A stretch of 64,000 nt of DNA from Parapedobacter sp035556095 (GTDB lineage Bacteria > Bacteroidota > Bacteroidia > Sphingobacteriales > Sphingobacteriaceae), in assembly GCF_035556095.1 (NCBI RefSeq), contig NZ_DATMFT010000021.1, positions 124,001-188,000 on the forward strand, read 5' to 3'. How positions within the stretch are numbered: the stretch's first letter is position 1; each line of letters begins with the position of its first letter. The notes below the pieces were generated by a model, which saw nothing but the letters and a program-made list of their open reading frames with translations, was not told where the DNA came from and made no database searches. The translations under genes were made by a program, and so were the position numbers. Of this stretch, positions 1 to 9,101 are shown one piece after another.

Positions 1-786
1 TAAACTGATACGTATCAAGGAAAGGAAGCGCAGCCGTTTCACAGCAACGCCGAAACTTCGGGCACTTTCCTCACCGAGTCGCAATGCCGTGAGCTGCCAT
101 GCCGATGCCAATGAAAATGGGGCGATTACAGCGAACAATCCGAAGAGGAGTGGGATATTGTCCCAATTCGCTTTCGTCAACGAGCCAAGGCTCCAGAAAA
201 TAAACTGTTGCAAGGCTTCGGCACTGGCTAGGTACTGCATGATGCCTGTGAATGCATTGAACAGGAACACCAGTGCAATGCCGAAAAGCACCAAGCCTTC
301 GGGGCCTGTGCCGCGCAACGAAGACAACGCCTGCAATAGGAGCGTTGCCCCGAAGGCGAACAGAAAAGCGTTGACGACAATCATCCAGTCGCCACTGGCC
401 CCGGGTATGCTGAACCCGATTACGATGGCCAGCGCGGCACCAAACGACGCTGCGGCAGATACGCCCAGTGTAAACGGGCTAGCCATGGCGTTATTCATGA
501 TGGTCTGCATCTCGCATCCGGCCAGCGATAGGGCAGCGCCCACCAATAATGCCATGATGGCATAGGGCATCCGGACTTCCCAAACGATTACCCGGGTGGA
601 GAGGTCAACGCTTTCCGGCGAAAAAATAGCCTGCAATACACCGGCGAATTCGAGTGTCGATGGGCCAACAGCGATGTCAACGAGAAAGGACAGAACAGTG
701 GCTACAGCCAGTGTGGCCAGTAATGTTCCGCGTTTAATAAATTGTTTGCGATACCCTTTTTCAATGACCGCGGTTGATGGATACAA
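1..786 (-). CDS. FecCD/BtuC-type iron-siderophore ABC permease (3' end cut by window edge)
   Basis: 262 codons are visible and the frame runs off the window edge, so about 70 residues of a usual 330-residue FecCD permease are missing. The protein is very hydrophobic. It carries the family signature VRMPYAIMALLVGAALSLAG followed by the NAMASPFTLGVSAAASFGA segment typical of BtuC/FecD permeases. It should form the inner-membrane channel for a ferric chelate delivered by the binding protein encoded immediately upstream. No ATG lies in frame near the start. I chose TTG at 786 because GGGAG lies a few bases upstream and the binding-protein stop is only 10 bp before it. The partner ATPase is not in the window and may follow beyond position 1. 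Family is secure; the substrate is inferred from the operon. Confidence 0.9.
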   Translation of the reverse strand, partial: MYPSTAVIEKGYRKQFIKRGTLLATLAVATVLSFLVDIAVGPSTLEFAGVLQAIFSPESVDLSTRVIVWEVRMPYAIMALLVGAALSLAGCEMQTIMNNAMASPFTLGVSAAASFGAALAIVIGFSIPGASGDWMIVVNAFLFAFGATLLLQALSSLRGTGPEGLVLFGIALVFLFNAFTGIMQYLASAEALQQFIFWSLGSLTKANWDNIPLLFGLFAVIAPFSLASAWQLTALRLGEESARSFGVAVKRLRFLSLIRISL

Positions 787-796
787 ATCTTACTCC

Positions 797-1909
797 CTAT
801 GGTTTCAATTCCGCAAAGTAAACACCTTTAAGCGGTACAGCCAAAAATCTTTCGTTTATTTCTTTAAGTACCCCGTGCGGTTTCAACTTACCGAATAACT
901 CGGGGTGTGTCCATTTAGCTAGGGCTTCGACAGCAGCGATATTAAGCGGGGAGTCGTAGAAAAGATGCCACATGGCGTAAACTCTGTTTTCTTTGATGGC
1001 ACTGAGCGGGCTGACCACAGGGCGTGTTGCCAACTTGGCAAGGCTTTCCTGTGTTTGGTAGGTGAACACATTTTGGCCGATCACAAGCCCTTCTTCGCCG
1101 GGCGTAGCGATTCCCGTTGCAATGTAGACATCGGGCTGCTCACTGATGACATATTCCATGTTCAGCGTACCCACCTCACCCGGCAGGATGGTGCCGATGT
1201 TATTGCCGCCGACAAATTCGATATACTCACCCAGGTTGCCTTTGCCTGGCGAACCTGGAGGTACAGCACCACGAATCATCTCCATGTACACCTTGGGTCT
1301 TTTCAAGTCCTTGTGTCTGGCTAATGTACCTTGGATGTGGTTCATCCGCCGGTTATAGAATTCCACGAAAGCATTTGCTTGTGTTTCCCGCCCCAGCACC
1401 TTGCCCAGTAGTTCCATGCTCGGTACCGTGTTTTTGAAGGGGTGGAGCCGGAAGTCGATAAATACGATGGGGATGCCTGCGGCTTCTAATTGGCGGATGA
1501 TGTCCGCGGATTTAGCATCGGGTCCATGCGAGCCGGCACCAAATATGGCCAGATCGGGTTTTAATGAAATAATCTGTTCGGTAGAGACCGTTTCTTTACC
1601 CGAGGTACCAATAAGAGGTATGTTGTCCAGCGCGGGGAAGTGCTTGCGGTAATCCTCATATAGCAATCCACCCGACTTAGCAAAGTCGCCCGTCCAACCT
1701 GCGGTAATCGCTACCGGGTCTGGCACGAGCAGGCTGAGGGTAATTAGTTGGCGCCCTTCACCGAGGATAACCCGTTTTGCCGGCTGTGGGATAGTCACTT
1801 CTCGGCCGACTACATCGGTAACGGTGATGGGCTGAGCCTGAAGTTGTAAAAAGCAGGCAACCCCTACAAGGAGGGCTGCCGCTTTTAACGTTATTGGATG
1901 TTTTCCCAT
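797..1909 (-). CDS. ABC transporter periplasmic substrate-binding protein (ferric chelate/cobalamin class)
   Basis: 370 residues with an N-terminal Sec signal peptide (about residues 1-25, ending in LQAQ). Then comes a class III (TroA/FhuD/BtuF-like) binding protein: the first lobe opens with ITVTDVVGREVTIPQPAKRV, the classic start of this family, and later has SLKPDLAIFGAG and EQPDVYIATG. It should capture a ferric-siderophore or similar chelate in the periplasm and hand it to the FecCD permease 10 bp downstream. It starts only 3 bp after the stop of a YncE-like gene, so it belongs to the same operon as the TonB-dependent receptor. The ligand cannot be read from the sequence; the esterase and XusB-like protein in the operon suggest a catecholate. 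Confidence 0.88.
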   Translation of the reverse strand: MGKHPITLKAAALLVGVACFLQLQAQPITVTDVVGREVTIPQPAKRVILGEGRQLITLSLLVPDPVAITAGWTGDFAKSGGLLYEDYRKHFPALDNIPLIGTSGKETVSTEQIISLKPDLAIFGAGSHGPDAKSADIIRQLEAAGIPIVFIDFRLHPFKNTVPSMELLGKVLGRETQANAFVEFYNRRMNHIQGTLARHKDLKRPKVYMEMIRGAVPPGSPGKGNLGEYIEFVGGNNIGTILPGEVGTLNMEYVISEQPDVYIATGIATPGEEGLVIGQNVFTYQTQESLAKLATRPVVSPLSAIKENRVYAMWHLFYDSPLNIAAVEALAKWTHPELFGKLKPHGVLKEINERFLAVPLKGVYFAELKP

Positions 1910-1912
1910 GGT

Positions 1913-2965
1913 TTAAAGCTTAATCAAACTGATGGAGTCTGCATTCGGGGCTGGTACCGGTTCGGGTGCGTTTTCCCCGCGTTCGCTCACAGCCTGTTTA
2001 TTAGTTACGTAAACATCGCCTGTTTTATGGTTGATGGCTACGGTATTAGGCAAAGCGCCGATTTCAAATGTCTTGATCACTTCAAGCGATTTGTCGTCAA
2101 TTACGTTTACCGTACGTCCATGACGGTTCGCGACGTAGATCTTTCCGCGCTTTGGATCATGGTTTACACCCAATGCACCCTTGCCGGTGGGGATGGCTTT
2201 GATGAGCTCGCCCGTTTCGGCATCCAGCACGGTGATATTTTCGGTTGCTTGGTTGGCTACGTACAACCGTTTGTTTTTCGTATCGTGGTGTACATTAGTG
2301 GGGCGCTCGCCGTGAGCCGCAAATTTCTTCAGCACCTTGCCCGTCGCGCCGTCTACCACAACAACCTCGTTATCGCGCATGGCAGTAGCGTAGATGACAT
2401 TGTTTTTTTCATCGATGTAATGACCTGTGATGGCACCGCCTAGGTCGCCGTAGAATTTCACGAACTTGTTGGTCTTGGCGTCGATGACCCAAAGACCACC
2501 ACCGCGCACGCTGCTGGCGTATACGAGGTTGCGTTTTTCATCCACGCGGATTTCGCGGGGCGCTTGGCCCTCATTGCCCGTGGTGATATGCGTCTGCTCG
2601 CCCGTTTTCAAATTGATGGCGGTAACAATACCCGACCGGCTGTTGGTAGTATATAAGGTTTGCGTATTCACGCTGATACCGATGCCCATTGGTGCTGATT
2701 CGGGCACCGCAATGCTGTCGACGGTTTGCAGGGTTTTGGCGTCAATCTTGTATACCTTGCCGGTATTTCCTTGTCCATGGGCGGCTGATACATATACGAA
2801 GCCGTCTTTCGGGTTAAAGGCAGGTTGGTACACGTTGGAATTGGAGCTGATTTTTTCGGTCTTTACCAGCTCTTGGGCCAGCGCATCATTGGCGGCGATG
2901 CCGACCACGCCGATTGCTGCAAATGCGACAGCAGTTAGTTTTTGAAGGCTATTTCTTGTGTTCAT
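1913..2965 (-). CDS. Secreted YncE-like seven-bladed beta-propeller protein (paralogue 1)
   Basis: 350 residues from the ATG at 2965; the open frame extends to a TTG at 2992, but the ATG gives a cleaner signal peptide (charged NTRNSLQK, hydrophobic AVAFAAIGVVGIAAN, cleavage near LAQ). The mature part is built of repeating blades of the form YVANRxGRTVNVIDxKSLEVIKTxxIGxxPxTVAIN, as in YncE/YVTN beta-propellers. E. coli YncE is a periplasmic iron-regulated protein that binds DNA in vitro; its role is unclear. This gene is a tandem paralogue of the next upstream gene (25-52 bp apart) and lies 3 bp before the binding-protein gene. Membership of a siderophore operon suggests a periplasmic role in iron-chelate handling, which is inference. 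Confidence 0.87.
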   Translation of the reverse strand: MNTRNSLQKLTAVAFAAIGVVGIAANDALAQELVKTEKISSNSNVYQPAFNPKDGFVYVSAAHGQGNTGKVYKIDAKTLQTVDSIAVPESAPMGIGISVNTQTLYTTNSRSGIVTAINLKTGEQTHITTGNEGQAPREIRVDEKRNLVYASSVRGGGLWVIDAKTNKFVKFYGDLGGAITGHYIDEKNNVIYATAMRDNEVVVVDGATGKVLKKFAAHGERPTNVHHDTKNKRLYVANQATENITVLDAETGELIKAIPTGKGALGVNHDPKRGKIYVANRHGRTVNVIDDKSLEVIKTFEIGALPNTVAINHKTGDVYVTNKQAVSERGENAPEPVPAPNADSISLIKL

Positions 2966-3017
2966 GGCTTTTTTTAAGTTAAAAGTCAACAATATAATAT
3001 ATGAATTGCTTGATTAT

Positions 3018-4070
3018 TTACGGCGTTATCAAACTTACCGTGTCGCCGTTTGGCAGTGGGGTGGGGGGTGTCTGCCCTTCCCGCACGCGGGTACCTACCT
3101 GTTTGTTGGTTACGTAGGCAGCGCCGGTTTTCGGGTTTACGGCTACGGTATTTGAAAGCCCATCGGTGGGTATGTCTTTGATGACCGCGTACGTTTTCCC
3201 GTCTACAACCGTAAGCGATTTGCCTTGCCTATTGGCAGTGTAAATCCGGTTGTGCTTCGCATCGAAGCTTACCCCAATGGGGTTTTCACCCACGGTTATT
3301 TTTTGCAATAGCTCGCCTGTTGTCGCATTCAAGGCAGTAAGCACGCTGTTTTTCGAATCAGTGATAAACAGACGGTTACCCTTTTTGTCGAATGTGATAT
3401 TGATTGGACTTTCCGAGCCTGAGGGGAAGGATTTTACTTTTTCGCGGGTCTTGGTATTGTACACGAGTACTTCATTGTCGCCCATGGCAGTAACGTAAAG
3501 TAATCCTTTTTTGCCGTCGATGGCTAAGCCGGTTGCCGTTTTACCGGCGTTCTCCAAGGAATACAGGTACTGGTTCGCTTTCCCGTCAATTACCCAGATC
3601 GTACTCGGGTCTCCTACGTCGGATACATACACCTTGTTGTTCTTTTCGTCTACGACAATTTCCCGCGTGTGGCTTTTTTCTGCGCCGTTGCTGATTGTAG
3701 CCAGTAATTTACCGGTTTTTATATCAATGGCGTGAACGGAATTGGACCTTGTATTGGAGGTATAGAGTGTTCGGGTCTTCTGGTTGATACCTAGACCAAA
3801 GCCGGGTGTGTCGCCCAGTGCGATGCTGTCGACGGCATCCAACGTTTGCGGATTAAGCTTGTAGATGTAGGGTCCAAGTATGTCCTGTTGGCCTATTGAG
3901 GCCACATATATGTGACCGTCGTTGTGGTCTACCACGATTTCGTAAAGCCCTTTGCCTACCTTGGCCGACGTTGCAAGGGTTTGGGCATATGACAAGCCTA
4001 CACTGGCGGCAGCGGCTAAAGCCAGTGCTGTGGCTCTAGGAAGCAGTTGATTGAATTTGGAATATTGCAT
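3018..4070 (-). CDS. Secreted YncE-like seven-bladed beta-propeller protein (paralogue 2)
   Basis: 350 residues with a signal peptide (LPRATALALAAAASVGLSYAQ). Blade repeats such as YVSDVGDPSTIWVIDGK, YVTAMGDNEVLVYNTKTREK and YTANRQGKSLTVVDGKTY match the YVTN/YncE propeller pattern. It shares overall architecture and a closing AVNPKTGAAYVTNKQ...DTVSLI segment with the downstream paralogue, so the two probably arose by tandem duplication. It sits 27 bp after the esterase stop, on the same strand, as the fourth gene of the operon. Function is unknown beyond the fold. Scaffold, chelate-binding or sensing roles in the periplasm are all possible. Confidence 0.87.
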   Translation of the reverse strand: MQYSKFNQLLPRATALALAAAASVGLSYAQTLATSAKVGKGLYEIVVDHNDGHIYVASIGQQDILGPYIYKLNPQTLDAVDSIALGDTPGFGLGINQKTRTLYTSNTRSNSVHAIDIKTGKLLATISNGAEKSHTREIVVDEKNNKVYVSDVGDPSTIWVIDGKANQYLYSLENAGKTATGLAIDGKKGLLYVTAMGDNEVLVYNTKTREKVKSFPSGSESPINITFDKKGNRLFITDSKNSVLTALNATTGELLQKITVGENPIGVSFDAKHNRIYTANRQGKSLTVVDGKTYAVIKDIPTDGLSNTVAVNPKTGAAYVTNKQVGTRVREGQTPPTPLPNGDTVSLITP

Positions 4071-4097
4071 ATCAATTTAAATTAATAAAACATAGTG

Positions 4098-5291
4098 TTA
4101 ATAAACAGCCTTTTGGGCACCTGCTATAAACCATTGATAAAAGGCTGGGAATGCTTCGCGCCAATAAAGTGCGCCATGTCTCCCTTCCTCACGTACCGAC
4201 AGTTCGATTTGGGGATCGGCGGCTTTGCGCAGTAGGCCGATTGCCCGTTGTACGTCGGTATTCATGTGCACGAACGTGCCGTCGGGTTTGCGTCGATTTT
4301 CGCTCGTGCCGGCATAGAAGTAGTACCGTTGCGTATGGATGTTTGCTATGTTTGTCAGTGTAGTCAGTTCGTTTTCGATGTTGCCGTGATCCAACCAGAT
4401 GGAAGGAGAGAAGATGCCCACGGCGCCAAAGATTTCAGGGTATGCCAAACCCCCATAAAAGGTGATGAGACCGCCCATCGAGCTGCCTGCCAGCGCGGTA
4501 TGTGCTTTGCCGGGCAATGTCCGATAGTGGGCATCTACGTAAGGCTTAAGGGTTTCCGCAATGAAAGCAAGGTATTGGGGGCCTTCCACGGTGGGGTTGT
4601 CCTCGTTTGGCAGGAAGTAGAATTCCGGTACGCGGTCTTTGTAGTCAGCCTGGTGATTGATGGCCACGACGATGCATTTGGTTGCTGCGGCATCGACCAC
4701 CTCATCCACTCCCCATTCGATAGGTCCTATACGGCCCTGTGAGGTCGCTTCATCAAAGAGGTGTTGCCCGTCGTGCATGTACAGTACCGGATACCGTTCG
4801 CTGGAAGTTTCGTAATCTTCGGGCAGGTATATCCAGATTTTGCGGTGCCTGTCTAATTGCGGTATATAAAATGCCGAATCCAGTACATGCACATTACTGG
4901 ATGCCGTGGATGCCGGAAAATCATCGCGCCAGCCATCAATGAGGCATGTAATGGTCGTATCGCGGTTTAGTTTGGCTAGCCTCGGGCCAACCAACCAGCC
5001 ATCGGCCGTACATTCGGAAGTTTTCCAATCACCGCGGGTGAATTTGAATTCGAGCCGGTCGCTAGGCACGTCTTTCAATAACACGCTGATGCCATAGGAG
5101 CCATCAGCGTGTTTTTCTAAAACAAGGTGTTCTTCCGCCGGATTCCAGCTGTTGAAGTTGCCGGTGATATAAATGGGGTCGTCGGCATGCGATGGCGGAA
5201 CGCCACTCACATTTACCGTGAGCGTATGTTGGGCTGTACCTAACAGTGGTAAGCAGCCCGTGAATAACGTATATATACCCCTTTTGATCAT
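4098..5291 (-). CDS. Secreted alpha/beta-hydrolase esterase with N-terminal CBM-like domain (Fes/IroE-like)
   Basis: 397 residues. A signal peptide (about 1-20, ending LLGTAQ) is followed by a beta-rich domain (about 22-120) with IYITGNFNSWNP and FKFTRGDWKTSE, resembling the carbohydrate-binding-like N-domain found in enterobactin esterases. The C-terminal part is an esterase D/IroE-type hydrolase: YPVLYMHDGQHLFDE, nucleophile elbow AGSSMGGL, FSPSIW, and the probable catalytic His in EEGRHGALYWREAFP. Family members cleave the trilactone backbone of catecholate siderophores; simple acyl or feruloyl esterases use the same fold. Its start overlaps the DUF4374 stop by one base (TAATG), indicating translational coupling. 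A secreted siderophore-hydrolysing role is inferred from context. Confidence 0.85.
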   Translation of the reverse strand: MIKRGIYTLFTGCLPLLGTAQHTLTVNVSGVPPSHADDPIYITGNFNSWNPAEEHLVLEKHADGSYGISVLLKDVPSDRLEFKFTRGDWKTSECTADGWLVGPRLAKLNRDTTITCLIDGWRDDFPASTASSNVHVLDSAFYIPQLDRHRKIWIYLPEDYETSSERYPVLYMHDGQHLFDEATSQGRIGPIEWGVDEVVDAAATKCIVVAINHQADYKDRVPEFYFLPNEDNPTVEGPQYLAFIAETLKPYVDAHYRTLPGKAHTALAGSSMGGLITFYGGLAYPEIFGAVGIFSPSIWLDHGNIENELTTLTNIANIHTQRYYFYAGTSENRRKPDGTFVHMNTDVQRAIGLLRKAADPQIELSVREEGRHGALYWREAFPAFYQWFIAGAQKAVY

Positions 5292-6565
5292 TACTGAACC
5301 TCAATTTTATGGAAACCGGATACGGCGCCACCTACATTTACGCTGAATGCCAATGTAGCGGAGTGGTTAGTAGGATTGTATTGGTAATAGCCGTTTGCTC
5401 CGTCCACCGTCGACCCTCTCAACAGTACTTTTCCGTCTATTTCAACAGCGGCCATTGCGGCACCTGGGTTTGTGCCTACCGGTACACCTGTAATTTCGGT
5501 GAAGTCTTTGGACGCGATATCAACGGAGTAAAATTTCCAGATATTTGCGGAGTTGATGTTGCTTCCCGTCAATGGTTCCGTATTTACAGTCAGAATCAGT
5601 TTGCCATCTTTAGCAAATACGCCCACAAACTTTCCATTGTAATCATCGGTGAAATCGCTGATATAGTCTAATTCCCAGGTACCATCTATATCCGTCTCAT
5701 TCGCTTTGATTCGAATAATTTTTGACTGGCCGCCAATTGAACTCCGGCCTTGGCAAACAATATATAAGTCACCATTCGTATCATAGTCATACATATGGTT
5801 CTCATTGATGTATGCGATGCTACCCGTGTTCTTGATAGAAATGGTTTTTTCATACGTTTCGTTCTCAAGGTCGATCACTGCGATGTAGACGTCCGGATAA
5901 AAATCGTCGAAGAACCCAACTTGGCTAGCGTCGTTCTTAGCGTAAGTTAGGTTAGCGTAGAGCTTATTACCTTTTATGGCGAGGAATTTTTGTCCAGCAG
6001 AACGGAATTTGATTCCTTCCTCATCGGTGCCGCGCTCATTCACCACAGCAGTTAGGTCGATTGAGCCCAAACTTGCCGTCATCGTAGTGGGATTGAATTT
6101 CTGGATTTTTGTGGGTTCTGCAGCATCCCAGTAATAACCAGTGTTATCGTCTTTGATTACGAAATTGCCCGTACCAAAGTACTTCGCGGCCGCCGAGGGA
6201 TCTTTGGAGCTGATGAATTGGCCTGTGGTCACGGTACCATCTGCTGCGACATTTATTTTCTCGATTCCTGTTGCGTAGTCAGCCGTACGGAACATTTTGT
6301 AAATGTTGTTGCCGTATGTGCGCCAGCCACCCATGCCCTGGCCTTCCAGCGATCCGGCCGTCGCATTGGAAATCGTTCCGGTCGGCATCTCGTCAAAGGC
6401 ACTGATGTAGCCGGCCTTGTTACCGCTTACGCGGTCAGACAAGGTAATCAACACATATTTGGTATCGCCATCCTGGCCAGGGGCTGGGTCGTCCTTAGTG
6501 CAGGCAGTAAATAAGGCTGCCACGGTAAAGAGCGCAGTTGCAGCGCGAAGAAATTGCTTTTTCAT
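5291..6565 (-). CDS. DUF4374 lipoprotein, XusB-like ferric-siderophore-binding candidate
   Basis: 424 residues. A lipoprotein signal peptide ends in LFTAC; the residues after the cysteine are TKDD, which fits the Bacteroidota lipoprotein export signal for surface display. The rest is beta-rich with propeller-like repeats (FDDFYPDVYIAVIDLENETYE, GDLYIVCQGRSSIGGQ, GKLILTVN). This matches DUF4374, the family of Bacteroides XusB, which is known to bind ferric enterobactin next to the receptor XusA. It lies 4 bp after the TonB-dependent receptor gene. Bacteroides pairs XusA/XusB with a PepSY protein; here an esterase and an ABC system follow. The family call is from memory of its motifs; the ligand is inference. 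Confidence 0.8.
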   Translation of the reverse strand: MKKQFLRAATALFTVAALFTACTKDDPAPGQDGDTKYVLITLSDRVSGNKAGYISAFDEMPTGTISNATAGSLEGQGMGGWRTYGNNIYKMFRTADYATGIEKINVAADGTVTTGQFISSKDPSAAAKYFGTGNFVIKDDNTGYYWDAAEPTKIQKFNPTTMTASLGSIDLTAVVNERGTDEEGIKFRSAGQKFLAIKGNKLYANLTYAKNDASQVGFFDDFYPDVYIAVIDLENETYEKTISIKNTGSIAYINENHMYDYDTNGDLYIVCQGRSSIGGQSKIIRIKANETDIDGTWELDYISDFTDDYNGKFVGVFAKDGKLILTVNTEPLTGSNINSANIWKFYSVDIASKDFTEITGVPVGTNPGAAMAAVEIDGKVLLRGSTVDGANGYYQYNPTNHSATLAFSVNVGGAVSGFHKIEVQ

Positions 6566-6569
6566 TTTG

Positions 6570-8975
6570 TTATCGCTTTTTTGTTAAATGGTAATTAATT
6601 TTTACATGGAAACTGCGGCCGGGCCGCTGGATTTTATAGTAATCGTATAATTTGCTATCGGCGACGTTCTTCACTTCTAGCCCGATGGAGACCGGCTGGC
6701 TAGCCAAGAAGTAATTGAAACCGGCGCTGAGCAGGTGCTGGTTGGGCACCACGTTGGTTACAGGTACCTTGGCCTTACCGAAGAGGCCGAGGAATCCATC
6801 TGGCTCGGCATCTCTCGGTATGTGGTTGAGGTAGAATTCGCGGATAAAATTCCAATAAACATAGGGCTTCAGTCGGTCGCTGGCCGATAGGATATCCGTG
6901 AAATTGACTACCGCACCTGCGTTGGTGAAAAAATAAGGCGTGTTCCTTAGCCGCGTGCCTTCAATCCATTGGTGCAGGCCGTCGCCGATATCGACCATCC
7001 GGTTGTCCTGCCATGTGGCATTGGCGTTCAGTTGCACCACTTGGCCAATTTGGTAATTGATATCGATATCTACACCATACCCGCGTATGCTGTCTAGGTT
7101 TTGGTATTGCGCAAAGGGTGGCTGTACAGGTATGAGCATAATCATGCCCTTGGTTTTGCGATAGAAGGTGCCGATTTCAGCAGAAAGCTGCGGTGCTTGG
7201 TAGCGGTAGCCGAGACTGATATTGAAACTCCTTTCGGGTTCCAGGTCAAAGTTGGGGGCACGGGTATCGTTATCGCCGAATAGTTCGTTTTCCCGTGGCA
7301 ACCGATTGGTCAGTTCGAATGATGCCCGCAGTAGGTGATGGTCGCCAATGGTGTATTTTATGGCATTGCCGATGCCCCAATTACTTTTTTCCGAAGTTGT
7401 ATAATCGTTCAAGTCGGTCGCATTTGCCATAAACCCATTGATGCCACGGGTCTTGAAATGGAAAAACTTTGCAGTCAATTGATTAACTAGCCGCTCGCTT
7501 AGCCACTTCGATTCCCAAGATATGCCAGCAATCGTTTTTGCGTAGCTGGCTTCTTTGCTCAAAATGTCGATATCCGTTCCAGCGAACCGCAGCCCATAAG
7601 GGTCAGTGCCAATTCGCTTATTGTGGTTGAATATGACGTTGACATCCAATTTATGTGACTCGCTGATACCATATGCTACGTTGGTTCGGCTGATGAGATT
7701 GTCAAAATCAATGGCCGACAATGACGGTCGTGGACTTTCGCCTACGCCGTTGTGGGGAGTGAAATCGCCGTGCCAGTTGTACGTGCCGCCCACCGTATCC
7801 ACCCGCGCTCGGTTGATGGCACTGTACGACACGAATTGATCAAGGGCGAAGTTGCTGAATCCCTTGCGGTAGCGTATGCTTGGCACCCATCCCGTATTGT
7901 GCATGGTCAATGCCCCATAGGGAGTTGTCATCAAGGCCGGATGTTGCGACTCCCTATCAACACCGTAGTGGGCTAAGGAAAATTGGAGCTCATCGGTCCA
8001 GTTAGTATTGCGCACTCCAGCATAAGCTTCTAGAAAGTAATGTGAGTAGCCGTTGTGGAATAATGGTACCGTTGCGGGTACAAGGTTTGCATTTTCGTTC
8101 ACGACCTCTACGTCAGCTTTGTAGTCGTTGTCCGAATAATTGTAAAACGCATCGATACCTCCGAACCAGCCGCTCGACGCTTGGTGATACGCGGATAGGT
8201 TAGCGATATGGGTGTTGAACGATGCAGCTTCATAAGAAATGTCGAGCATCGTACCAAAGTGCTTCCGTGTCACCAAATTTACCGCACCTCCCAAGGCGTC
8301 TCCGCCGAGTGATACGGGTACTACGCCTTTATACACCTCTGCGCGTTCGAGCAAATTGATGGGGACATTGTTGATGCCATAGCCACCGCCTAGGTATTCG
8401 AGCGGAATACCATCGCGGAAATACTGAACAGCGTTTCCCTGAAATCCGTTGATTGATACATCCACTGCATTCCCCAATCCGCCGCTCTGCCTAATGCGTA
8501 TACCCGGTGATCGGTTCATCAATTCGGCCAAAGTGGTCGGCTGTTCGGCTACGGACCGCGTATCTACTACCACCGCCCGGATAGCCTGTTCGCGCACCTG
8601 CTGGGTTTCGCTTTTGCCAACCACAGTGACGTCTTCGAGGATGGTGGATTGTGGCGATAATTGGATGGTGAGCTCGCTTTTCCTGCCGCTGAACCGGATC
8701 TGTTCAGTATATTTGGTATAACCCACGTGGGTTATCCGCAGCGTGTAGCTGCCCGTAGGAAGATTGGAGAAGGTAAACCTTCCAGACTGGTCGGTGATTT
8801 GCGACGATACTTCGTCACTGAGGGTCACCGATGCACCTGAAAGCGTATTTCCTTGTTCATCGGTCACTACACCAGTCAATGTGCCCGATTGACTATACGC
8901 ATGCAGAGACAACAATAGTGCCCATGCAGCGACCAAACCTTTTCTTGAAATAATCAATCGAACCAATTGTCTCAC
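6570..8975 (-). CDS. TonB-dependent outer-membrane receptor with carboxypeptidase-regulatory-like N-domain
   Basis: 801 residues. There is a signal peptide (about 1-28, ending HAYSQ), then a CarboxypepD_reg-like domain (about 30-115: LTGVVTDEQGNTLSGASVTL, GSYTLRITHVGYTKY). Next come a plug domain (about 135-245, with LMNRSPGIRIRQSGG and LLERAEVYKGVVPVSLGGDAL) and a long beta-barrel to the C-terminus. The size fits siderophore receptors rather than the larger SusC proteins, and no SusD gene follows. No ATG is available: an in-frame TAA lies three codons upstream, so GTG at 8975 is the likely start. It is the first gene of the seven-gene operon and should import the ferric chelate captured by the downstream DUF4374 lipoprotein. 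Confidence 0.92.
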   Translation of the reverse strand: MRQLVRLIISRKGLVAAWALLLSLHAYSQSGTLTGVVTDEQGNTLSGASVTLSDEVSSQITDQSGRFTFSNLPTGSYTLRITHVGYTKYTEQIRFSGRKSELTIQLSPQSTILEDVTVVGKSETQQVREQAIRAVVVDTRSVAEQPTTLAELMNRSPGIRIRQSGGLGNAVDVSINGFQGNAVQYFRDGIPLEYLGGGYGINNVPINLLERAEVYKGVVPVSLGGDALGGAVNLVTRKHFGTMLDISYEAASFNTHIANLSAYHQASSGWFGGIDAFYNYSDNDYKADVEVVNENANLVPATVPLFHNGYSHYFLEAYAGVRNTNWTDELQFSLAHYGVDRESQHPALMTTPYGALTMHNTGWVPSIRYRKGFSNFALDQFVSYSAINRARVDTVGGTYNWHGDFTPHNGVGESPRPSLSAIDFDNLISRTNVAYGISESHKLDVNVIFNHNKRIGTDPYGLRFAGTDIDILSKEASYAKTIAGISWESKWLSERLVNQLTAKFFHFKTRGINGFMANATDLNDYTTSEKSNWGIGNAIKYTIGDHHLLRASFELTNRLPRENELFGDNDTRAPNFDLEPERSFNISLGYRYQAPQLSAEIGTFYRKTKGMIMLIPVQPPFAQYQNLDSIRGYGVDIDINYQIGQVVQLNANATWQDNRMVDIGDGLHQWIEGTRLRNTPYFFTNAGAVVNFTDILSASDRLKPYVYWNFIREFYLNHIPRDAEPDGFLGLFGKAKVPVTNVVPNQHLLSAGFNYFLASQPVSIGLEVKNVADSKLYDYYKIQRPGRSFHVKINYHLTKKR

Positions 8976-9101
8976 AATGACCGCTTAAAAACGCCGCTAA
9001 TTTAGATTAATTACAAACTATAAGCAAATCAATTGCGTAAAATCCGTGTAACATTGCTATAATTAGCTTTTTTTAGGGTTTAAGAGATTGTTTCGGCATG
9101 G

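Noticed and set aside
8990..9060. Possible Fur box in the AT-rich region before the TonB-dependent receptor
   Set aside because: No convincing 19-bp inverted repeat; the similarity is no better than general AT richness.
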